Of a stretch of DNA of 12,228 bases, positions 6,664-12,228 are shown in pieces; position 1 is the stretch's first letter; each line of letters starts with the position of its first letter. The notes below the pieces were generated by a model that did not search any database, was not told where the DNA came from, and worked only from the letters and a program-made list of their open reading frames with translations. A program made the translations under genes and the position numbers. The DNA comes from Candidatus Poseidoniales archaeon (GTDB taxonomy: Archaea > Thermoplasmatota > Poseidoniia > Poseidoniales > Poseidoniaceae): contig QQSG01000022.1 of the NCBI GenBank assembly GCA_003602665.1, positions 18,312-30,539 on the forward strand. Direction: 5' to 3'.

Positions 6664-7779
6664 TCAAACGAATGGAGGTCGAACGATGATGGCCTTAACA
6701 GAGGACCTAGGACTGGCTGCAATGAGGACTTCATCGCCCTCTTCAACCCCAGAAATATAACCGATTCCAATTCCAGTGTTGCCCAATGAAGGTGAAGGAG
6801 CTCCTGAGGTAAGTTCTCCAATCACAGTCCCATCTAGTGTTGTAACGCCTTTACCAGGCCTGGGAAGTGGTCCCCGTTCAACATACTTGATGCCCCACCA
6901 ACGAGCGTCGGAATCTGAATGTGAGATGACACGTGATTTACCAGTAAATTCATGGTTAAGATCTAGGCCAAATGGCACGTTTGTTTCCCAGGAATCTCTT
7001 GCTAGGAAAGAGTGAGAACCATCATCCAATCCAGGCCAGAGGAAATCAACTCCTGAGAGAAGATATCCCTTTTCTAAGCGCAGAGTATCTCTTGCACCCA
7101 ACCCAACTGGTGTTGCTCCTGCTGCTGAAAGAGCTCTCCATACAGTAACAACGTCTTCGTTAGGGACGAAGATTTCGTAACCTGCTTCTCCCGTGTAACC
7201 AGTGCCTTGAATCCATCCAGTGACACCAAGATTGTTCTCTGAAAATGAACCCCAGCGGAAACGACCTACGTGTTGTCCTTCACCAAATGCTGTGTCGAGT
7301 ATATCCTTGCTTGTAGGACCTTGAAGAGCGATAATCGACATTTCTGGTGAAAGATTTTCGAGACGCACCCCCATTCCATCGGGGTTTTGCTGATGGAACC
7401 AATCCCACATTACATCGATCATGGATGCGTTTGGAACCCCAAGTATTTCTGTTTCGGAAACAACTGCAAATATCATATCGTCGATAATAAATCCATCATG
7501 ATCTAGAAAATGCGTATAGGCACATCTCCCTGGAGGCACTGAAGTAACATTTTGAGTAGCGCATGATTCAAGCCATTCTAATACTCTGTCACCTGAGAAA
7601 CGGAAAGTTCCCATGTGTGATACGTCGAAGATTCCAGCACCCTCTCGAGTCGCAATATGTTCAGACTTGATGTTAGAGTACCAAATCGGCAATTCGAAAC
7701 CATGAAAATCAACGAGATTCCCACCCATCGATTTGTGTTCTTCAAAAAGAGCGGTCCTCACAGGTTCATCATTGCTCAT
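6664..7779 (-). CDS. gcvT: Aminomethyltransferase, glycine cleavage T-protein
   Basis: GcvT releases ammonia from the aminomethyl-lipoyl GcvH intermediate and hands the one-carbon unit to tetrahydrofolate (or an archaeal pterin). It is 371 aa, near the family norm. Seen: the N-terminal folate-binding part with FHGFELPIWYSNIKSEH (residues 25-41) and GIFDVSHMG (49-57), the catalytic Asp pair in IIDDMIF (98-104), ALQGP (151-155), GYTGEAGYEIF (194-204), GLGARDTLRLEKGYLLSG (226-243), and the C-terminal beta-barrel with GELTSGAPSPSLGN. Residues 247-263 look like a loop insertion of about a dozen residues compared with my memory of E. coli GcvT. The gene lies 44 nt after the decarboxylase stop and 85 nt before the gcvPA start, in the same direction, so it probably belongs to one operon. 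Confidence 0.96.
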   Translation of the reverse strand: MSNDEPVRTALFEEHKSMGGNLVDFHGFELPIWYSNIKSEHIATREGAGIFDVSHMGTFRFSGDRVLEWLESCATQNVTSVPPGRCAYTHFLDHDGFIIDDMIFAVVSETEILGVPNASMIDVMWDWFHQQNPDGMGVRLENLSPEMSIIALQGPTSKDILDTAFGEGQHVGRFRWGSFSENNLGVTGWIQGTGYTGEAGYEIFVPNEDVVTVWRALSAAGATPVGLGARDTLRLEKGYLLSGVDFLWPGLDDGSHSFLARDSWETNVPFGLDLNHEFTGKSRVISHSDSDARWWGIKYVERGPLPRPGKGVTTLDGTVIGELTSGAPSPSLGNTGIGIGYISGVEEGDEVLIAASPRSSVKAIIVRPPFV

Positions 7780-7823
7780 ATCTGCACGACTCCATTCTAC
7801 TTCTCAAGGTTTCGTTTTTCCAC

Positions 7824-9308
7824 TCACTGAGAAGGAAGTCCTCTCTCAATATCCCGTCCCAATTCAACAACTCGTGCAATATAAGAATCGAGACTCTGTT
7901 CTGAAATCTGATTATTTGAGATAACCGAACGGAGAATGATTTGTCCCTTAATTGTGCTTTTACTAACCATGAATCGTCCGTCTTGTAACAACCGATGACG
8001 TAATTCAGCATTGAGTTCATTGAGATCTTCTGGTGCGGTGTCTCCTACGAAGCGGAAACACACGTTTGTCCACATTCGAGATGAGACCATCTCTAATTCC
8101 GGCGTCCCCTCAACTTTGAGTTCAAGATATGTTGCAAGTTCCATGAATCGATCGACCAAGGAAGCCCAACCTGCGTCTCCTATTTCCCGCCATGCCAACC
8201 AAAGCTTTAGCGCATCATTCCTGCGACCACATTGCAGGGAATAACGTCCAAGATCGACATCTTCAGATTCTCCGTGATACAAGTAGTGAGCCTCGGTACC
8301 TGTAGAACAAACCTGCCGTAAAATCGCTGCGTCCTTGACGATAAATGCCGAACAGATGAGTGGTATACCCATCAACTTGTGAGCATCCCAACAAAAACTA
8401 TCAGCGAGTTCCAATCCATCCATCAAGGAACGATATTGGTTTGAGAATAAACAGGCGCCTCCCCAGGCAGCATCGACGTGCATCCAGAGATTGAATCGAT
8501 GAGATATTTCCGCAAGGGGGCGTAATGGATCGAAAGAACCCCTGACTGTCGTACCACTTGTTGCAAGAACTGCAAATGGACGTTGTCCGGCTTCTAATGC
8601 CCTTTCAATTTCTTCCTCAAGAGAGTCTGGAAGCATTCTACCGTCTTCATCACATCGAACTTTGATTAAATTCATAAAGCCTATGCCTATTACATTAGCG
8701 GCTATGCTATACGAATAATGCGCCTCTTCAGAGACGAACACAACTGAATTGCGACCATCAAATCCAAGAGATGATGATTTTTGATCCATTGACTGCCTTG
8801 CACAAAGTAAACCCAATAAATTACCATTGGACCCTCCCGTAGTCATTGTGCCTTTCGATGTAGAAAATCCTGCAAGTTCACCCATCCGAGTAAGAATAGT
8901 CGATTCAATCAATGTTGCAATGGGCGCAATTTCATAGGTATACATCGCGGTGTTTGTAGCTGCTGTGACCAATTCACCGGCAATCGAAGCAATCGATAAA
9001 CCACCCCACAACGGATTCATAAAACCTGGAGCAGTTGTGTGAACTGAATGACGAAGCACTGAATCGATGTCGTCAAGAGCTGATTGTATCCCGTGCCCTT
9101 CCATAGGAAGTTTCAGATCAATTGTTCTTCGAAGGGAACCATGAGGTAACCCGTTACGAATGATATCGGTCTCCTGAGAAACATTTAGGAACTCTTTAAC
9201 TCGTTTTAGCACGTCATCCAAAAAAGCCTCAGCGCCCATGTATCCTTTGCTGTCCAATGGGGTCTTTGAACGTCCCTGTCTGATTCCCATACACAACAAC
9301 TTATGCAT
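7824..9308 (-). CDS. PLP-dependent group II amino acid decarboxylase (GAD/CSAD-like)
   Basis: A fold-type I PLP decarboxylase of the glutamate / cysteine-sulfinate / aspartate branch. In longest-ORF numbering: TYEIAPI at 124-130, TGGSNGNLLGLL (158-169), SEEAHYSYSIAANVIGIG (193-210; His stacking on PLP), SGTTVRGSFDPL (251-262), HVDAAWGG (277-284), and the PLP lysine in WDAHKLMG (Lys311). LQCGRRNDALKLWLAW further on is typical of animal-type GAD and CSAD. Possible products are GABA, hypotaurine or beta-alanine; the sequence alone does not decide, and the usual NPHK is DAHK here. Three starts are possible: 9308, 9290 and 9239. The ATG at 9308 lies inside a palindrome; 9290 would fit a leaderless transcript from the TATA-like box; 9239 has AAAGGA 4 nt upstream. 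Conserved similarity begins near 9230, so any would work. It heads the gcv gene run and diverges from thiR. Confidence 0.88.
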   Translation of the reverse strand: MHKLLCMGIRQGRSKTPLDSKGYMGAEAFLDDVLKRVKEFLNVSQETDIIRNGLPHGSLRRTIDLKLPMEGHGIQSALDDIDSVLRHSVHTTAPGFMNPLWGGLSIASIAGELVTAATNTAMYTYEIAPIATLIESTILTRMGELAGFSTSKGTMTTGGSNGNLLGLLCARQSMDQKSSSLGFDGRNSVVFVSEEAHYSYSIAANVIGIGFMNLIKVRCDEDGRMLPDSLEEEIERALEAGQRPFAVLATSGTTVRGSFDPLRPLAEISHRFNLWMHVDAAWGGACLFSNQYRSLMDGLELADSFCWDAHKLMGIPLICSAFIVKDAAILRQVCSTGTEAHYLYHGESEDVDLGRYSLQCGRRNDALKLWLAWREIGDAGWASLVDRFMELATYLELKVEGTPELEMVSSRMWTNVCFRFVGDTAPEDLNELNAELRHRLLQDGRFMVSKSTIKGQIILRSVISNNQISEQSLDSYIARVVELGRDIERGLPSQ

Positions 9309-9315
9309 TATGCAT
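9303..9315. promoter_or_regulatory. 13-bp palindrome, candidate ThiR operator
   Basis: ATGCATTATGCAT is a perfect inverted repeat around the central base 9309; it can also be read as a direct repeat of TTATGCA from 9301. It lies in the divergent region 6 bp from the TATA-like element, where a bound dimer could affect both thiR and the decarboxylase. The adjacent gene encodes an HTH regulator, so autoregulation is plausible. ThiR as the ligand-binding regulator here is inference; I cannot compare known ThiR motifs. Confidence 0.4.
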
Positions 9316-9321
9316 TATTCG

Positions 9322-9328
9322 ATAAATA
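9322..9328. promoter_or_regulatory. TATA-like element between thiR and the decarboxylase
   Basis: ATAAATA on the plus strand (TATTTAT on the minus strand) is centred 35 nt before the thiR ATG at 9360 and also 35 nt from the decarboxylase ATG at 9290. For thiR it would place the transcript start near 9352, giving a leader of about 8 nt without Shine-Dalgarno, typical of archaea. It could serve one direction or both. Confidence 0.45.
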
Positions 9329-9359
9329 GATTGAATAACCCAGGTGCTTTCGTAACAAT

Positions 9360-10223
9360 ATGCTTGGAGAAACCGGAGACAAATGGCTTAGTCGTTTACA
9401 TATGCAATTATCACGAGAATTACGTTCTCAGGGATGGTCCCAAATGGAGATTGCGGCTACTCTTGGTACGACTCAGAGTACTGTTTCCCGTCAATATCAA
9501 AAGCCCATTCTCGAGTTACCCGGGTCTGCTGACGCCCTCACAGTCGATGGATGGGCAAAAGAAATCGCATCAGGCTTGATTTCGATAGGTCCAGAAGAAT
9601 CCCTTCTACGCCAACGATTCGTCATTGAGTTTCAGTTTGGAAACAATCAAGTTCTCAGATATGACAAAACATTTACCGGAATGGACTTGGAGGCAAATCA
9701 GAAAGAACAAGCCATGATTCGACGCCTTGAATGGGCGATCAGTCGACTCGATTCAAAATTAATACTACCTGTCATTCCTCAAGTTGGATTGAATATAGCC
9801 TCATGCATGGAAGACGCCTCATCGACTGAGGATGTCGCTTCTATCCCAGGGAAAGTTACTGCGGTTGGGAATGTTTTGAGAACACATAGCAGACCCGAAT
9901 TTGGTTCATCCAAAACTCTCGCAGGGATTTTGTTGGATGTCCGCAAGATGGACGATAGTAAGAATTCAATCATCAACATTAGACCTCCTGGTGATCATGA
10001 TGGAACAGACATCGATGCTGTTCGAGACGCTTGTGAACACTTAGGGTGGAAACTTGCAGACGGTGATAGAGATGGCATTGAGAACGTAGAAGGTGCTATT
10101 GACGCCATTCTTGACATTGGAGATTTCGGTTGGGAACCCTCACTCTACGTTCTAGCAAGCAATCCACTTGAAGTCGTAGATCGATGCCACAACCTCATCC
10201 ATGCATTGGAGGGATTGAACTGA
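9360..10223 (+). CDS. thiR: ThiR-type transcriptional regulator, HTH fused to a ThiN domain
   Basis: A 287-aa protein with a DNA-binding N-terminus and a C-terminal thiamine-phosphate-synthase-like domain. The helix-turn-helix covers about residues 15-47 with WSQMEIAATLGTTQSTVSRQ as helices 2-3. A middle part (50-130) joins it to the ThiN domain (about 135-287), seen from the ASCMEDASSTEDVASIPGK segment (147-165), FGSSKTLAGILLDVR (181-195), INIRPP (205-210) and DFGWEPSLYVLASNPLEVVD (255-274). HTH-ThiN proteins lacking ThiD are known in archaea as ThiR, repressors of thiamine synthesis and uptake genes whose ThiN part senses thiamine phosphates. The next genes encode a thiamine transporter, which strongly supports this call. 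Catalytic ThiN activity cannot be fully excluded. No Shine-Dalgarno is present; a TATA-like box at 9322-9328 suggests a nearly leaderless mRNA. Confidence 0.85.
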   Translation: MLGETGDKWLSRLHMQLSRELRSQGWSQMEIAATLGTTQSTVSRQYQKPILELPGSADALTVDGWAKEIASGLISIGPEESLLRQRFVIEFQFGNNQVLRYDKTFTGMDLEANQKEQAMIRRLEWAISRLDSKLILPVIPQVGLNIASCMEDASSTEDVASIPGKVTAVGNVLRTHSRPEFGSSKTLAGILLDVRKMDDSKNSIINIRPPGDHDGTDIDAVRDACEHLGWKLADGDRDGIENVEGAIDAILDIGDFGWEPSLYVLASNPLEVVDRCHNLIHALEGLN

Positions 10224-11332
10224 AATTACATTTGATTGTTTCATTGTTGATGGTGAGCATTTCGTTTAGTGGATGCCTTGATTCATCTAATGAAGAACGA
10301 GTATGCAATGATGGCATGGATAAGGGCGATGATTGTGTCCTTACGATCGTCACATACGACATCATTGCAATCACGGATGATGTTCTCAATGATTTTACAA
10401 ACCAAACTGGTGTTGAAGTGAAGATGATTCGAACAGATGATGCAGGAGGTATTCTTGAGCATCTCTTGCTCACAAAGGACAACCCCCAAGCAGATTTAGC
10501 TCTCGGGCTGGACAATACATATCTCCAAACTGCATTCCAATTCAATTTGCTTGCAGAACATAGTGCAGATATCCCAGACCTCGACCCAAAGGCCACCATA
10601 CCCTATAGTGGTAACAAAGCAGTTCCCTTTGACCAAGGCTATATTTGTTTGAATGCAGATACGCAGGCCTTGAGTGAAAATAATGTATCCTTCCCGTCAA
10701 CACTCGAAGAACTAACATCCCCTGAATGGAAAGGACGAACTGCATTCCCTAGCCCGGTTACATCTTCCCCAGGAAGAGCGTTTATGGTTGCAACAATTGA
10801 TTATTTTGAACAGCAGTCAAGTAATACCACTGCATTTGATTGGTGGTCCGATATGGCTGAAAATGATGCTATTTTCACGAGTGGATGGACTGAAGCATAT
10901 GAAACGCATTATACAGGAGGATACGGAATATGGAATGAAGGCCATATTGGTGACGCATGGCTTACCGTATCTTATTGCCACTCACCAGGGGTCGAAGCTT
11001 TTTATGGTGGAAATTCGACAATCTCGGCGGTTGTGGAAATTGACTTCGCTTCATTCTCACAAGTTGAATATGCAGCACCCGTTAATGGTGGAGGCTCAAA
11101 GAATGCAGTTAATGCCTTTATTGAATTTCTACTCACCGACGAAGTGAATACAAACATGCCTGAAAATAATTTGATGTATTCAGTATTGGCGGGCAAAGAT
11201 CTGCCTGAGGCAAACGGCTACAGATACCACAGCCCAATACCATCTCAACCATCAACCATCGAAATGGATCGCATCGGTCAAGACATGGATGATTGGCTCG
11301 AGGAATGGCGCGATTCAACAAACTCAATCTGA
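10184..11332 (+). CDS. thiB: Thiamine ABC transporter, substrate-binding lipoprotein (ThiB/TbpA family)
   Basis: Extracytoplasmic binding protein that delivers thiamine or its phosphates to the ThiP permease. The mature part follows E. coli TbpA closely: LTIVTYD (residues 53-59), ADLALGLDN (103-111; ligand-binding Asp110), VPFDQGY (147-153), TSSPGRAF (193-200), TSGWTEAYE (232-240), VSYCHSPG (262-269), NLMYSV (329-334) and a tail like EEWRDS. A signal sequence ends in the lipobox FSGC, so Cys31 would be lipidated and anchor the protein outside the cell. The nominal ATG at 10184 lies 40 nt inside thiR and gives a 13-residue N-region rich in Pro. A CTG at 10220, overlapping the thiR stop as CTGA, would give a typical signal peptide (MKLHLIVSLL) and 370 aa; I think this is the more natural start. 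Loop GGYGIWNEGHIGDA (245-258) has no match in my memory of TbpA. The thiP start follows 9 nt after the stop. Confidence 0.9.
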   Translation: MPQPHPCIGGIELKLHLIVSLLMVSISFSGCLDSSNEERVCNDGMDKGDDCVLTIVTYDIIAITDDVLNDFTNQTGVEVKMIRTDDAGGILEHLLLTKDNPQADLALGLDNTYLQTAFQFNLLAEHSADIPDLDPKATIPYSGNKAVPFDQGYICLNADTQALSENNVSFPSTLEELTSPEWKGRTAFPSPVTSSPGRAFMVATIDYFEQQSSNTTAFDWWSDMAENDAIFTSGWTEAYETHYTGGYGIWNEGHIGDAWLTVSYCHSPGVEAFYGGNSTISAVVEIDFASFSQVEYAAPVNGGGSKNAVNAFIEFLLTDEVNTNMPENNLMYSVLAGKDLPEANGYRYHSPIPSQPSTIEMDRIGQDMDDWLEEWRDSTNSI

Positions 11333-11341
11333 GTTGAAACC

Positions 11342-12228
11342 ATGTCAATGCCCAGTATTCGAAATCTACCGATTCTCGTATATCTGGGATTGATTCTGAT
11401 TCCAATCTATCTGGCTGTTCAACGTTTGATGGATGTTACTGGAAAAAACCCATTCTCTGCAATATTTTCATTATCAGACCATCCTCTCGGAACTGAAGCC
11501 ATCTACTTCTCGTTCATTCAAGCGTTACTGTCTGCAACACTCACGCTTGCGATCGGTTTACCTGTTGCATGGTGGTTAGGGAGACATCAATGGAAGCACC
11601 TAAACATGATCAGGGCAGTATTGACACTCCCCTTTGTGACGCCAACCATCGTTGCAGCAATGGGCTTTCTCGCTCTATTCAAAACGGGCGGCCCGATAGA
11701 ATCGATTGGGATTGATCTTCGATTCGAGAGTGGATTCATTGGTAAAATCTCTGATGCTACTGGAATTGAGAATTCAGGACATATCATCGCCCTCTTGCTC
11801 GCTCATGCTTGGTTTAATCTCGCTCTTGTGATTCGTTTTGTAGAACCTAAAATTGCCACAATACCTCCTCGGTTTGAGGAATCAATTCGATTGTTACCAA
11901 TTGGAAAAACTCGATTCAATCGAGCACGATACTTCTGGTGGCCAATGCTCAGAACTTCAATCGGAGCTGCCTTTATTTTCACGTTCATATTTTCATTTAC
12001 ATCATTTGCTCTCGTTCGTTGGCTAGCCCCTGACATGTGGACGCTTGAGGCTCTGATGGCGATTGAGGGAGGCGCAGCTGGAATTCCTAATTACAGAACT
12101 GAAGCAAGTCTGTTGGTACTCGGCGGAGCGACACTTCAAGGAATAATCCTGCTTTCCGCACTTGGTCTAGCAGGGTACTGGCAACAAAAACAATCCATAT
12201 CGAATGATATTGTCTCAGAAACGTTTGC
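11342..12228 (+). CDS. thiP: Thiamine ABC transporter permease, ThiP-like, 3'-truncated
   Basis: Starting at the ATG at 11342, the frame stays open to the window end (295 codons so far), so the C-terminus is missing. The product is a polytopic inner-membrane permease: hydrophobic segments at about residues 9-27, 56-80, 89-115, 142-165, 197-222 and 252-275. Between the fourth and fifth lies the cytoplasmic EAA-like loop that contacts the ATPase (EESIRLLPIGKTRFNRAR with the following WWPML, about residues 180-203). This order is that of ABC importer permeases of the Fe(3+)/thiamine group. E. coli ThiP has two such halves fused in 536 aa; the visible part would be the first half. It follows thiB by 9 nt and so belongs to the same operon. 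The ThiQ ATPase should lie beyond the edge. Substrate assignment rests on the thiB and thiR neighbours. Confidence 0.85.
   Translation, partial: MSMPSIRNLPILVYLGLILIPIYLAVQRLMDVTGKNPFSAIFSLSDHPLGTEAIYFSFIQALLSATLTLAIGLPVAWWLGRHQWKHLNMIRAVLTLPFVTPTIVAAMGFLALFKTGGPIESIGIDLRFESGFIGKISDATGIENSGHIIALLLAHAWFNLALVIRFVEPKIATIPPRFEESIRLLPIGKTRFNRARYFWWPMLRTSIGAAFIFTFIFSFTSFALVRWLAPDMWTLEALMAIEGGAAGIPNYRTEASLLVLGGATLQGIILLSALGLAGYWQQKQSISNDIVSETF

Noticed and set aside
9301..9317. TTATGCA TTATGCA as the start of a repeat or CRISPR-like array
   Set aside because: Only two copies directly abutting, with no spacers and no further copies; better read as a palindromic operator candidate.
9309..9359. TPP riboswitch (THI box) before the thiamine operon
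   Set aside because: The interval is too short, the likely leader is about 8 nt, and I see no THI-box core such as CTGAGA; control by the ThiR protein is the better explanation.
10195..10599. 134-codon open frame on the minus strand
   Set aside because: It lies wholly antisense to thiB, whose protein has clear family motifs; the antisense product is low in structure and has no recognisable motif.

Overview
The window looks like a piece of a planktonic archaeal genome, most likely a marine Thermoplasmatota-type euryarchaeon (Marine Group II/Poseidoniales would fit; the taxon is an inference). Archaeal signs seen directly are a GMP synthase ATP-pyrophosphatase subunit without its glutaminase domain, a tRNA-Asn without an encoded CCA end, a glycine decarboxylase split into GcvPA and GcvPB, a ThiR-type regulator (HTH fused to a ThiN domain), and first genes with a TATA-like box about 28-35 nt before the start codon and no Shine-Dalgarno sequence. 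Coding density is very high and no stretch longer than about 65 bases lacks a gene. I see no mobile element, CRISPR array or defence locus.

Layout. 1-1047 (+): 3' part of a pyrimidine-nucleoside phosphorylase gene cut by the window edge. 1098-1170 (+): tRNA-Asn(GTT). 1174-2602 (-): a two-gene purine operon, purE then guaA (ATPPase subunit). 2664-3733: two divergent, unrecognised small membrane-protein genes; the right-hand one overlaps the 3' end of gcvPB tail to tail. 3715-9308 (-): a PLP-dependent group II (GAD/CSAD-like) decarboxylase followed by gcvT, gcvPA and gcvPB, probably one transcription unit. 9360 to the window end (+): thiR, a thiamine-binding lipoprotein (thiB) and a ThiP-like permease that runs off the edge; an ATPase (ThiQ) would be expected next.

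How they work together. The purine pair supplies IMP precursors (PurE) and GMP (GuaA). GcvT plus GcvPA/GcvPB make the T and P proteins of the glycine cleavage system; GcvH and the dihydrolipoyl dehydrogenase (L protein) are not here. The decarboxylase upstream of gcvT may share its transcript. The thiR-thiB-thiP cluster is a thiamine (or thiamine phosphate) uptake locus headed by its probable own sensor-repressor. The thiR and decarboxylase units diverge from one short intergenic region holding a TATA-like element beside a 13-bp palindrome, a good candidate operator.

Nothing here is clearly a new system. The items most worth a second look are the 9303-9328 control region, the hairpin that masks the gcvPA ribosome-binding site, the possible CTG start of thiB, the His-to-Ala change in PurE, and the two orphan membrane proteins.
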